Source: Umbilicaria muhlenbergii (taxonomy: Eukaryota; Ascomycota; Lecanoromycetes; Umbilicariales; Umbilicariaceae). From it: DNA of 64,000 bases. The stretch is taken from the NCBI GenBank assembly GCA_000611775.1, contig KK106981.1, forward strand, positions 7,276,312 through 7,340,311, given 5' to 3'. Under the pieces are notes generated by a model. It ran no database searches. It was not told the DNA's origin and was given only the letters and a program-made list of their open reading frames with translations. The translations under genes were made by a program, and so were the position numbers. Shown here piece by piece: positions 1 to 11,795 of the stretch; the stretch's first letter is position 1, and each line of letters begins with the position of its first letter.

Positions 1-3000
1 CTGTTTGGCCTTTGTCTGCCCGCTGCCCATGTAGAGTTTGAAGTAGGATTCTTGCGACTCGTCATGCGTGCTAGACTGGGAATTAGGGTTTGAACCTCGG
101 CGGAGACCCATGCGCTGGGCAAAATTCTTCTTCTCGACGGTTTTCTCGAGACCCGAGCTGTCTTTTCGGTCGGCCTTGTTGATGGGAGCTGAAGGCTCTT
201 CAATATTGCCCTCATCGTATGGCTTCGATTCAGTCTTTGCAAGCTCTTCGAGTATGCTGGAACTCGGCGTGAAGACCCACTCGAGAAACTGTCGATTGTG
301 GAGCGCGTCGAACTTCATAGTATCGTAGAGTTCCGAGATCTTGCTTGGATCGATCTTCTCGGAGTCACAGAACTCACTGAACAACTTTTCCCACCGCTCT
401 CTAAACAACTCAGCGTCTTCACCACAGCACCACCTGGCCTGGATAGAAGAGACCGCCTGTGCTTGAGACAGTGCAGCTCCACCGGGCGAAGCAGGAGTTG
501 GCTCGCCTGATTTGTTCAAGGCCGTCAACGATGCAGCAGCAGGGCCATACAATTTGTTGTAGTTGTGCCTCATTACTCTCCGGTGAAATCTCATAAGCTC
601 CGCTACCTTTCGTACAACTATTGATGGTTCCGGTGTGTTCTCGGGCCAAGCAAATTGAGGTGGAGCCTGATGTCCTTCCCTCAGTAACAGCTTGAGTTTC
701 TTCTTAACCTTGTCCATTACATCTTTTGCCGCATTGGAGTCGTCTAGGAGGTCTTTCCTCACAGATATAAAATCCTCAGGAATATCTTTTTCGTCCAAGA
801 AGGAAGCAGCCCAGATTTGTGCTGGTCTGCATTAGCAATGACCCTTGTGGAAAAGGAGGCTCTTCAGACGTACCGCTCGTGCTTACTCTCTTTTCCGAAC
901 TTGTAAAAACCCTTACATCCTCCAACACTTCGCGGTTCATTAATAGGAGATCATTTCGCATATTGTCGCCAAGATCCTGGGCCTGGTAGCGGGCGGAATG
1001 GGTAGGCTCTCCGCCCCACTTGATAATCAGCTGTAGTTTGTCGAGCACCAGATCCCCATCTGCTGCGGAGAAACGAGATAAGCTCAAACCAGCCAAGGAG
1101 TCGCTCCTGGATTGGGTTCTCGAGAGTGTTAGAGACTCGTTCTCGGAACCGTTTGATCTCGAGGTCGGATCTAGCATTCCTTGTTCGCTGACCCTTCTGC
1201 TCGCAAGCTCCTCGGATTTTCTCTTGCGGAACATAGGCTTAATCTGGACTTTAGTACCGGCCCAGGCCCCTTTCATCGCCAGAGACGTCTTGAGAAGCTT
1301 CAGTTTTTCCGGATCCTCTACGCCTTCCTTCAGAGCAACCTTGACGGCATTCTCAACGCTACTCAATGCTGCCTCTCCTTTCAGCAACACCTCTTCTTGG
1401 TGGCCTTTGAGAAGATCCACAAAAGGTTGAGTATGGAAAGTGAACTTGAATTTTTGTTTCGGGGTACGGTCAGCATGTCTGATCACGGCAACCATGCCTT
1501 TTAGCTTCCAGGAATGTTTTGACGCAGGCATGGGGACAGATGCCGGAGGTGTTTCATCTGCCGGTGCTGATGACTGTGTATCCACTGAAGTGCCAGTTGG
1601 TGGCAACAGATCAATGCTGTTGGTAGGCACGATCGGGAGGTGGCTGTTTTCGACACTCGACGGCGATGTTAGGGGCGTTGTTGACGTTGATATGTCCGAA
1701 GTGGCCGTACTATATGGGCGGTGGCTGGTATGGTGATTGCCCGTCAATCTGGACATACTTGGGGACTTCATGATTGCACCCATTACCGAACAGTGAGAGC
1801 TTGTATTCTTTCGGTGCGGTAGGGCCTGGTCCAGATTACTCTCCAGATTAATCTCCGCCGCTGGCAATTGCCCATCCTGCGCCTGCTTTTCCATGATAAA
1901 CATATCCCTGAGGATGCTGGCACATTTGTCGTAGTATTCATTGTTGTCTTTCACAAAACTCCAACCGTTGACATCGATCACATAGCTTTTGGTGCCAACG
2001 CGGAGCAGATCGAAACCGCAAATGCGCTGACCGAAGCCTCTGGCAATTTTCGAAGCCATGGTTGCTTCTTCTTCGGTCAAGCTAGTGATGTACCGAATCT
2101 CCTTCCCATGGGTATTCCGTCTCACCAAACCATCCACAACCGGTGACTTGCGTGTTTCGGCATGACAAAAGTTCGGCCCAACAGTATACGCTTTGACATC
2201 CTCAGCGTTATCGACATGCAAAAACTGCTCGTATATATAGCTGCTGGCCTCCTCTTCAATAGCCCGGGGTAGTATCAGATTGCTATCCCATTCCGAGCTC
2301 TTATTGCCAACCTTTCTGAAGAGCTTTCTTCCGCCGCCTCCTTCAAAGCTTTTCGGATAGTATATTCTGATGTTATGATCTTCGCCGCTAACAGGCTTCT
2401 CGACAAATGGCTTCTTCAGGACGGAGCCGTCCACGAACAACGCGTCCCCGTCATCGATTAGTGTCACCTTTTTTGTCGTAACAGCGCCGCCACCCAAACC
2501 ATTCTGAGGGCCATCGAGTTTAACACCAGTCAGTTTGTACACATGATCGGCGAGCTCAGCGGATTCAAGGGTCGGTCCGCCATCCCGGTTTACTTCGAGC
2601 CTTCTGGGAGTCGGGACGCCCATGTTATCCAGGATGCGCAGACATATTCGTCGATCCCAAAGCACCTTTTGCATGGGTAGATCATTGAGACAAAAGGGCT
2701 TACGCAGTTTAGCATAGGCGATTGCTTTGTCCAGTGGGAATCCGTCTGAGAAGAATGAGAGCAGAAAGTCGCAAATGGGCCAATTCTCAACCTCTTCGTC
2801 TAGAATGACTTTGTCTCCAAAGACTATGACTTCAAATTCTCCCTTGGATTGGAGTCGTGTCAATATGTTACGGCTTGGCTTGCTCCGAGCCTTGACATCA
2901 AGGGCACAGACGCCAACCTTGCCAATCGGAGTGGGTTTTGGCTCAGTGTCTCTCCTCTGAGATTCCCTCTCGCTGTTGTTGGGGCTAGCGCTGCTTGCAG

Positions 3001-4066
3001 CAGTGCTTCCACTCAATCTCCGGTGCTGCGTTCGGCTCCTCGAACGACGCGTGGTGGCAGGAGGCCTCGTCACCGTGGGTCCCTGATTCGCCACGGGAGG
3101 GTCAAAGTTGAGTTGGCCCTTGAGTGGAAGGATATGTGGATGAGAGGAGCCAAAACTCGGCAACTGAGAATGCGAAGAGGTTGTGACAAACGTCGTATCG
3201 GTAGCGGTTGTAGCTTTGGCTAAAGCATCACCTTTGATGGAGCCCAGGGATGGGGAGATAGGAATGGAAGTAGTACCGAGGGGATCTGACATGCCACCTT
3301 TAATAGATCCAGCTTTTGAACTTGGTGCACTTGCAGCAGCACTACTTCCTGCTCCTCCAGTATAGATGCCCGAATGTCCTCCAAAAGATACACCAGAACC
3401 TGTGGAGTATAGCGAAGAGTTAGAAAGCCGATGTGATTCACTACCCGAATTGCTGCTGGCAGCTCGCGACGAGCGAAAGGCGGAATCCGGCAAAGCCAAA
3501 GATGGGTAGGGTGTAGGAGCAACAGGTCCCTGGATACCACTCGTGTTCGGGGTTTTATCCGTATCCACGGGAGTCGACAAGCCGCTCGTCATTCTTCTCT
3601 CATCCCCAGCGTCCATTCTGTTCTCTGCTCCGACTGACGCTCCACTTGATATGTTGGCGGATGGGCGACGAGATGTAGACGGTTTATAAACTGAAGATGG
3701 CTTTGTTGCGGGAGGGGGCATGGAAATGCTTGCTCGCCCTACCGTCCCGTCAATTGTGCCCGCATCTGCAAAGCGACCCTTCCTGCTTGTGCTCGTGGGC
3801 GGTAGTGTCGATGACAGCAGGGTATGGGAGGGGGTGCGAGACTTGAGCCGTGGTTGTATCACTTCTTTGGACGAACCCTCTGGAGAGGGGGGTGAGGAAG
3901 AGGCATTGGGACCAGTGACATTGGTGCTGTTGTTCCGTGACAGTGGCGGCTTCTCACTGTCAATGGTCGAGGTACCAGAGGTGCGTCGGTGACCCTCACG
4001 ACTCGTTGTCCGCGATAAAGAAGGCATGGCATAGGGTGAATGCTTTTTTGTCCCTTGTTCCGTCAT
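1..4066 (-). CDS. vip1/asp1: Inositol hexakisphosphate/diphosphoinositol-pentakisphosphate kinase (Vip1/Asp1/PPIP5K), 3' end outside window
   Basis: Bifunctional enzyme that makes and breaks inositol pyrophosphates (1-IP7/IP8), which act in phosphate sensing, polarity and the cytoskeleton. Exons on the minus strand are 4066-874 and 821 to beyond position 1, with a 52-nt intron (822-873); splicing restores the run [14 protein letters not shown]. Residues 1-380 are a Ser/Thr/Pro-rich, probably disordered tail. Residues about 383-720 are the ATP-grasp kinase ([35 protein letters not shown]). Residue 863 onward starts the histidine acid phosphatase-like domain with [11 protein letters not shown] low-complexity linker (about 735-850) joins the two. 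The C-terminal end of the phosphatase domain continues in frame to the window edge ([10 protein letters not shown]). The start is the first ATG, followed by [10 protein letters not shown]. It is divergent from UTP21, with 432 bp between the two ATGs. Confidence 0.95.
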
Positions 4067-4498
4067 CTAAGCCCTATCATATCAACCGACGCCGGCGTTG
4101 GTTAGCGCACCCATCCGATTAGGCCGCCTTCCCAGACGGTGCAGGCTGGCATGGATCCACGTAGAACTGCATGAGAATACACGTCAACAATGGCCGATGA
4201 TTGGTGTAGAAGGGAAGACAGACCTTACCGCGGGGGATGAACGAAGCGCCCCGCAGACACACCCTCGAAGCCGGTGAGCTTTTGGTGGGGTGACGAGCCA
4301 GTGCTACTGCCCGAGGCACGCCATCCTCGGCGGAACGATACACCGGCCTTGTGAGTGGTCAGCCCTGTACTCACGAAAAAAGATAGTCTTGGCATCGATC
4401 CATCAGCTTGCACGCCTTACTCTTCTCCATGGTTTCTGCTTCCATGAGGTTGACAGCGCCTGACCAACAACAAACACTGCCGAGTGGAGTGTGGCAGG
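4067..4498. other. Divergent promoter region between vip1 and UTP21
   Basis: 432 bp between two start codons that point away from each other, so both promoters must lie here or within the leaders. An ATG at 4429 opens a reading frame that overlaps the UTP21 start out of frame; whether it is in the mRNA depends on the unmapped transcription start. I see no convincing TATA box, RNA gene or repeat. Confidence 0.6.
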
Positions 4499-7400
4499 AT
4501 GCCTTCCGCTGTGCTGGACAACGAGGATGCCGGTCCCGTAGCGAAGCGCCAAAGGCTCACCGACGGCAGTGCACTTTCAACTCCCAAACAGAGGGTCGCA
4601 ACCCGAATCTTTGCACCTTTCAGGGTGAGTGAGCTCCCGTACACAATGTCTGCTTGTTGAAGTCTAACAAAAGGGCGCGAAAGACTCTAGGCCTCGTGTC
4701 GCCCACAGAAGTCCCTTTCACCTCCGTTCCGCTTGGCAAAACTACTTTCCAGATCACTACTTCTGTTGGACGGTCGCTCCAAACATATGATCTTCGAAGA
4801 GGTCTGAATCTTGTCTTTCTTTCAAGGCCACAAACACCGGCTACCATCACCGCTACATACGCATGGAAGGATCGAGTTTTCGCCGCATGGGGCGGCCAAG
4901 CCACAGGCAGCAATGTTGGTGTATGGGTGTTCAAACGCGGTAAGAAGATCGAGGAGTTTGAAGTGCCGGAGGGACTGGGTGAGCCCATCAGACAGATAAT
5001 GGTATTTGGCTCTTGGATAATAGGGTGCTGTTCGACCCGTGTTGAGGTTTGGAAGTCGGCAACATACGAACATTACACTACTATCACACCTACCAGACTC
5101 TCGAAAGGCACTGCAGGACAGTCGCTTTCTGGCGTTATCTCCCATCTGCCAACATTTCTAAACAAAATCTTCCTGGGGAAGCAGGACGGAGGTGTAGACA
5201 TCTGGAATCTTAGCACTGGGTAGCTACTTGTCTTAATAGGGACCCCACCCAACCATTCTTATAACTGACACCATTTAGGAAGCGGATTTATACAATATTA
5301 CCCTCATCTTCCGATTGCGGACCAGTCACTGCACTGGAAGCCACACCAGTATTTGGTTTACTTGCAATTGCTCGTTCGGACGGTTCCATCATTATACAAG
5401 ATGCTCGTGCCGACCTGGAAATTCTCAGATTGAATGCAAAGTCTTCACGCCGCGTACCAGTAACATCGATATCTTTCCGCACGGATGGGCTCGGTGCAGG
5501 GGACGATGGACGCGCAGCAGGCGTAATGGCAACAGCGAACGAAGAAGATGGCGACGTCACATTGTGGGATCTGAATGGCGGAGGCCGCGTCATGGGCGTC
5601 CTTCGGGGAGCCCACAACCCACCATCTTCCACGAGTGGGGGAGTTGTGGGTGGCATCAGCGGGATTGAATTTCTTGCTGGCCAACCTGTACTAATATCTA
5701 GCGGACTCGACAATGCGTTAAGGTCATGGATCTTTGATGAGACCCCTTTCTCCCCAGTCCCGCGTATCTTGCATTCTCGAAGCGGCCATGCTGCACCCGT
5801 TACACGCCTGGACTTCTTACCTACAGATGCTGATGGTGCGGATGCTGGAGGCAAGTGGCTATTGAGTGCCGGCAAAGATCAAAGTCTGTGGGCTTGGAGT
5901 TTGCGCCGTGATGGACAAAGCACCGAGTTAAGCCAAGGGAACGTCCGCAGTAAGGCAAAGAAACTTGGGCTTGTTGGAAGTGATCTCGTCACAGGAAGCA
6001 GCACTACTCTCGAAGATCTCAAGGCACCCGAGATCACCTGTCTTGCCTGTTCACTCAACAGAGATGGTGGAATGGGCGCATCCACTGGTGGTGGTGCAGT
6101 TTGGACGAACATGGCTAACAAGAAGGGCGGCGCTGATGCATCTGAAAGTGGCGCGACAGGGTGGGAGAGTGTTGTAACAGGCCATAGAGGTGACAAGTAT
6201 GCCAGGACGTGGTTCTGGGGAAGAAAGAAGGCGGGAAGATGGGCTTTCGAGACTGGGGATGGCACCGAAGTCAAGAGCGTTACCATCACTCCATGCGGCA
6301 CGTTTGCGCTCGTGGGCTCTGCGGGTGGTGGTATAGACATGTTCAATCTTCAGTCCGGCATCCACCGTCAACGCTTTCCTTCGAAATTAACACCTAGTCA
6401 AGCCCGGAAACTCAAGATAATGCAGGCGAATGGAGAAAGTGCCATTATTGGGATGGGAGAAAAGCTACCCAAGTTCGGGCTCGGCGAAGGGAAGCATACG
6501 AAAGCGGTCACTGGACTAATAGTGGACGGACTGAACAGAACTGTCATAAGCTGTGGCCTGGATGGAAAGATCAAGTTCTGGGACTTCCTTACCGGCTGCC
6601 TCCAAGACCAGATTGACTGGTACCCCATGACAGCCATCACAGCATCTCGTTACCATCGGCAAAGCGACCTCATAGCACTTAGCTGTGATGATCTTTCCAT
6701 TCGAGTTGTAGACATGGAGACGAAGAAGTTGGTGAGAGAGCTATGGGGCTGTCTCGGCCAGATCAGCGACTTCTGTTTCTCCAATGACGGTCGATGGATC
6801 GTAGCAGCATCTTTGGACTCGATCATCCGCGTTTGGGATCTGCCGACAGGAAATCTAATCAACGCAGTGCGACTCGACAGCATATGCACTGCCCTTGCAT
6901 TCTCGAATACTGGAGAGTTCCTGGCTACTTCTCATGCTGATGGAGTGGGGATCAATATTTGGAATAACCGAACGCTGTTCACTCATGTTCCAACACGACA
7001 GATTGGAGAGGACGAGATCTTCCGCGCAGTTGGACCAACCGTGTCTGGGGAAGGCGGTCACCTGATCGATGCCGCCTTCGAACAAGACGTCATCGAAGAT
7101 GGGCTACTTGATACAGATGCAGGGAGGCTTGATCAACTGAGTCAAGACATTTTGACTCTTAGTATCGTTCCCAAGAGTCGCTGGCAGACCCTGTTACATC
7201 TCGATGTCATTCGGCAACGTAACAAACCCAAGGAGCCCCCGAAAGCCCCCGAAAAGGCCCCTTTCTTCTTACCATCTCTGGAAAACGCTCAGCAGACATC
7301 AAAGTCCCATCAAGCAGAGACGCAAGTCACTTCGGCTGAGCGGTCGCGCATCCTAAAGATGGATCGCGGTGAGACCGAGAGAAGTTTCACAACGCTACTC

Positions 7401-7757
7401 CGAGCTTGTGCGGACGGTGGTGATTATGGCGCCCTTGTTGAGCATCTGAAGACTCTTTCCCCGTCAGCGGCGGATATAGAAATTCGATCTCTGAATTCTC
7501 AGGGTAGCTCCAATGACCTCGTCGGCTTTGTCGCCGCGCTGACGTATCGGTTGAGACAAAGAGCAGATTATGAAGTGGTGCAGGCGTGGATGTCGGTTTT
7601 CCTGAGAATCCACGGTGAGAGTGTTGCACAGGATGCCGATCTGGTGGAGGCATTGAAGGCATGGCGCGCGGAGCAAGGCAAAGAAGCAAAGCGTCTAGGG
7701 GCGTTGGTGGGCTATTGTGGAGGTGTAGTCAGCTTTCTGCGAAGTGGCAGAACATGA
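4499..7757 (+). CDS. UTP21: Utp21, WD40 subunit of the U3 small-subunit processome (WDR36 homologue)
   Basis: Nucleolar WD-repeat protein of the UtpB module of the U3 snoRNP, needed for 18S rRNA processing. Exons are 4499-4624, 4684-5219 and 5279-7757, giving 1046 residues; introns are 59 nt each and phases agree. The N-terminus reads RIFAPFR-TLGLVSPTEVPF across intron 1, matching the conserved start of the family, followed by ITTSVGRSLQTYDLRRG. WD repeats fill most of residues 40-730 (for example KLVRELWGCLGQISDFCFS, IVAASLDSIIRVWDLP). The last 250 residues are the helical Utp21 domain, ending EQGKEAKRLGALVGYCGG. The start is the first ATG in this frame and gives a short basic nuclear-type leader. 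The 3' end is odd: a second, degenerate copy of the last 45 codons and the 3' flank follows directly. Confidence 0.95.
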
Positions 7758-8148
7758 GCTATCACAGCTCGGCTTGACCAAGCCATCTACGTACCGTTAC
7801 CAGGTGGTGAAGGCCCACCGACGGTGGCACGTTTTCAAATTACACGCAAGCCGAGTGATGAAGTCGTCGGATTTCCCCTAAAATCTCACGTTAAGACTGT
7901 TGCACAGAACCCCGATCTGATGAAGACCTTGGAGAAATGGCGCACGGAGCAAGCCAAAGAAGCTAAGCGTCTGGGGGCGTTGGTGAGCTCTTGTGGATGT
8001 GTCGTCGGCTTTCTGTCAAGTGGTAGAAGGTGAGCGAGCTGTCACCGCACAGCTTCACCAAGCCATCTACGTACTACTCCCATGTGGTGGAGGCCCACTG
8101 ACGGTGGCATGGTTGCAAGCTACGCAAGAGCCGAGTGAAGATATCCTC
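7623..8148 (+). repeat. Degenerate tandem duplication of the UTP21 3' end
   Basis: Copy A spans about 7623-7870 (last 45 codons, stop and about 110 bp of 3' flank). Copy B spans about 7899-8148, shifted by 276-280 bp. Landmarks present in both: GTTGCACAG (7623 and 7899), AAAGAAG..AAGCGTCT, GCGTTGGTG, CCAAGCCATCTACGTA, ACGGTGGCA (7821 and 8101) and AGCCGAGTGA. Copy B still encodes an open tail, KEAKRLGALVSSCGCVVGFL, ending in its own stop at 8031-8033. Changes are mostly substitutions plus a few small indels. Confidence 0.85.
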
Positions 8149-10250
8149 GGACCAGGCGGCAGAGGCGAGGAGGGGGAATGGAACGATCGTGGAGGCCGTC
8201 AGGGACATATGCCGGCTCGGTCCGATGGCGGCATTTAAGATAGAGTGTGTCACGGAAGGTCGAGACAACCTCCCTGGAATAGTGGCAAGCAATCAGTGGG
8301 GAAATGATTGTCAGTGCGCCCAGCACGCACAAAGCCGCCTTCTTCCCACTCATGGCCGACTAGTTGCCACCTCAGACGTGAAGGTGTCACATCTACGGCA
8401 AAGCGACCCGAAAATGATAGGAGCATGGAGTGAAGGGGAACGATGCATGAATGAGAGATGGCAACCTATGCAGGGCCGGCCTTTGACCCTTTGACGCATG
8501 CAAGGTACTCCGTACATCCGGATTCAAGCCAATGCCAGGGTTGCAGTGCTTTTTGCGCCTTTGTGATAGGTGGCGCATTGGAAATACCGAATGCGAGTGC
8601 ACGACTTCTCTTCCAACCAGGTCAGCAACGACTATCTTGTTGTATGACTAGAAATCTCTTAGGCAGCGACGCCGAGGCCAAGACATATGTAGAAGTTGTG
8701 GAACTCGAGGATTGCGACAAGTTGACCCTTATCACAGTGTGATGACTGGCCCTGTCGTGGCGTGTGCCTGTGCCTGTGCCTGTATTTGTGCCTCTCCAGC
8801 GGCCTGTTTACCCTACCGTCCCGTCCACTCCGTACCATGCTTTTAACCGTGCAGGCGTGCCTATCCAACCGCGTTGGCAGCGTGTGCCACCATGCGGCCG
8901 GCGTCGCTGGCCAATAAGGCAGGGCGCGAGGCCATCTCACCTTCTGCTCCGGGAATGGCGTTCCGGGCCGGACATAGGCTAGCGGTGACTGAATCGCTTA
9001 AAGGGCGATATTAATATTCCAGAACATGTCGGCCAATCAGAAGGCAGCCCTTCGCATGCGACCTTCCCTCCAACCCTTAGATCCAACCCCTATCCTCTCC
9101 ATCTTGATCGGTCGTGTGTACCAAGTTGACAACACGACTGGCGAGCATGGTCGCCCTCTGGATGGACTTACCCGTTGATGTACCGCCATCTGCCATTCTC
9201 GGGCGTTGCATCCTCGGAGAATTCAAAAAGGTGGAAGGCAGGACAGCTGAGGTCAGTCATCTGGCGTGGCATTAACCTCGTGCACATCACCGACCCCGCT
9301 GCGTTACTCAAGGCCGAGACAGGTCTCTGCGGGAGAAGTGAGCAAGCGACAGTAGCGAGTACTCCGTACATACGCATGTGCCAAGTTGATACCAACTGAC
9401 CAAGTTCTGGAAAGGCCGGCCAGAAGCACGCACCCAATGACCTCGGTCGTCCCCTATGCAATGGCGGATCAGTCCTGGCGGCCTGCAGGCAGATAGTGGC
9501 GCGCAAGGCCCGGCGATCTTCAGTGGAGGAGGGGCTTGAGGGCTTGCTCCCTTCTGCGCACATGCTTAATTCTGATAAGCTTCTCACCAAAGGAACATCT
9601 AGAGATCTGTCTCGCCACGAAGCCTCAGCTGAGCCCTTCATTGGACGACTTGTTTTCTACCGCGCGAAGAGCTCCTCGAATAACAAGGCAATTTTAGTAT
9701 TCTAGTATTCTAGTATTCTATCATTCCGCCAATCACTAGCGCGCGTTGGGATGGCAATCATATGGCTGATCCAATCAACGGCCACCAGGCCAAGGGCAAC
9801 TTGGCAAGGCATCAACACTGACAACCACCGGCGCAACGGTCTACCACGGCCCTCCAGGGTATGAACCCCACAGTCCCTGCAGACCCCGACAGCCCCCCAC
9901 CCGGTCAACATCCAGATGATCCAATCCTACCAGGTTCACATGCTCCTCAAGGAAGGTTGCCTTTAATGGGTAGCTTCGCCGCGACGTCGATTCGTCCGTA
10001 CCTGAATCCGGACCAAGGTACCCTGGAGCACCCACGCTGCCAGGCAGAGCCTTCACCTTCTCAACCGGGCGCTACTCCGCAGCGCCGATCTCCGCATGCC
10101 ACCCGCAGCAGGTTGTCATTGGTCACGGACGGCATACTGGCATCTGCACAAGCGGCTTCGATCTTATCTTTCTCTAGCCATCGTTGATACACCTTCGACT
10201 CCCACAGGAGACCGGTCGATGACGATGGCGAACAGTCCAGTCCCTCATGA
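8149..10250. other. Gene-poor region without recognisable genes
   Basis: About 2.1 kb in which no open frame shows family motifs or credible splicing. It holds a TGTGCC microsatellite near 8763-8792, three copies of a TAGTATTC unit at about 9696-9719, and two copies of the palindrome-like GTACTCCGTAC (8505-8515 and 9359-9369). An open frame at 9168-9641 on the minus strand has no family resemblance. The right part is presumably upstream regulatory DNA of the protease gene. Confidence 0.5.
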
Positions 10251-10258
10251 CTATAAAG
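10251..10258 (+). promoter_or_regulatory. TATA box of the aspartic protease gene
   Basis: CTATAAAG lies 101-108 nt upstream of the protease ATG (10359) in a gene that looks highly expressed and secreted. Spacing and consensus fit a fungal TATA element with a leader of about 70 nt rich in CA and TC, typical of such genes. Confidence 0.6.
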
Positions 10259-10358
10259 AGAGGCAGTCTGCTCAGCAGACAAACCTCATCCACGAGCACA
10301 ACAGTCAACCACATCAGCCAACCTCAGACGACTTCGACTCTCTGTACATTCCATCAAG

Positions 10359-11689
10359 ATGCGTTACTCACAGCTTACTCTGGCCTCGGCCCTTCTTTAC
10401 CTCTCCATGACATCGGCCGGACCAATCGAGAAGCGCGGTAGCACCTTTACCATCCACCAGGACGTGCCCAAGACTTCCTACAAGAGTGGCGCCCAAGCTC
10501 TGGCCAGCGTCTACGGTAAATATGGGAAAGCCGTGCCGGAGAACGTCGCCCAGGCTGCTGCCAATGATGATGGAACAGTCACTGCTACTCCACAGCAGTA
10601 CGACTCCGAGTACCTCTGCCCCGTCACTATCGGTGGGCAGACTCTAAATCTTGACTTTGACACCGGCTCGTCGGATCTGTAAGTGATCTTTGCTTTTGAA
10701 CTTACATCAACGCCACGCGCCTCAGAGACTAACAAATCGTAGCTGGGTTTTCTCCACCGAGCTCCCCGCCTCCGAAGATAGCGGCCACACCCTCTACAAC
10801 CCAGCCGCATCCAGCACCGCCAAAATACTCAGCGGCCAAACCTGGAACATCTCCTACGGCGACGGCAGCGGCGCCAGCGGCAACGTCTACACCGACACTG
10901 TCAACGTCGGCACCACGACCGTAACCGGCCAAGCCGTCGAGCTGGCCGAATCCGTCAGTGCCCAATTCGAACAAGACAACGGCGACGGCCTACTCGGCCT
11001 CGCCTTCGACCAAATAAACACGGTGTCTCCCACTCAGCAAAAGACATTCTTCTCTAACGCGCTGCCGAACTTGGCCGCCCCGCTCTTCACCGCCGACCTG
11101 ATGAAAGGCGCGCCGGGCAGCTACGACTTCGGCTTCATCGACTCGAGCAAGTACACAGGCGCCATCACGTACGTACCGGTCAACAGCGCGAACGGCTTCT
11201 GGGAATTCACCGGCAACGGGTACGCGGTCGGGACCTCCAGTTTCGTGTCCACGTCCATTGACGCCATCGCCGATACGGGCACCACTTTGCTTTTGGTGCC
11301 GCAGAGCGTCGTCACGGCCTACTACCGGCAAGTGAAAGGGGCGCGGAACAATGTGCAGCAGGGTGGGTATACGTTCCCGTGCTCGGCGACGCTGCCGAGT
11401 ATTACGTTGGGGATCGGGAGTTATCGCGCGGTGGTGCCGGGGGATTATATCAACTATGCGCCTATTTCTGCGGGGAGCTCGAGTGAGTAATCCCGGTTAT
11501 TGACTCGATGGTTTTGAGGAGTGGTTTACTGACTCTGGTGTTTTTGCAGCTTGCTTTGGCGGTATCCAATCGAACACCGGTATCGGGTTCTCCATCTATG
11601 GCGATATCTTCCTTAAGAGCCAGTTTGTCGTCTTCAATGGAGCGTCGTCGCCGCAGTTGGGGTTCGCGGCTAAGCCGGGTGTTTCTTAG
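10359..11689 (+). CDS. Secreted aspartic protease, pepsin family A1 (aspergillopepsin/penicillopepsin-like)
   Basis: Secreted acid endopeptidase. Exons are 10359-10678, 10743-11482 and 11550-11689, giving 399 residues, normal for a fungal pepsinogen. Residues 1-20 form a signal peptide ([20 protein letters not shown]); about 21-80 are the propeptide. The two catalytic aspartates are D101 in [10 protein letters not shown] (the motif is rebuilt across intron 1) and D284 in ADTGTTLLL. The sequence ends with [19 protein letters not shown] and ...[11 protein letters not shown], as expected for A1 proteases. The start is supported by the signal peptide and a TATA box about 100 nt upstream. Codon third positions in exons 2 and 3 change from C-rich to G-rich towards each exon's 3' end. 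It stands alone in a gene-poor region. Confidence 0.95.
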
Positions 11690-11710
11690 ATGAGTTTAAT
11701 GGGATATGAA

Positions 11711-11795
11711 ATGGATGGGATTGGATGGGATGGATGGGATTGGATGGGATGGATGGGATTGGATGGGATGGATGGGATGGATGGGATGGGATGGA
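11711..11795 (+). repeat. 19-bp minisatellite in the protease 3' flank
   Basis: The unit ATGGATGGGATTGGATGGG is repeated three times exactly from 11711 and then decays into shorter GGATGGGAT units up to about 11795. It begins 22 bp after the protease stop codon, so it probably lies in the 3' UTR. Confidence 0.85.

Noticed and set aside
9168-9641. 157-codon frame on the minus strand
   Set aside because: Composition and lack of any motif or conserved start suggest chance; it covers probable regulatory DNA.
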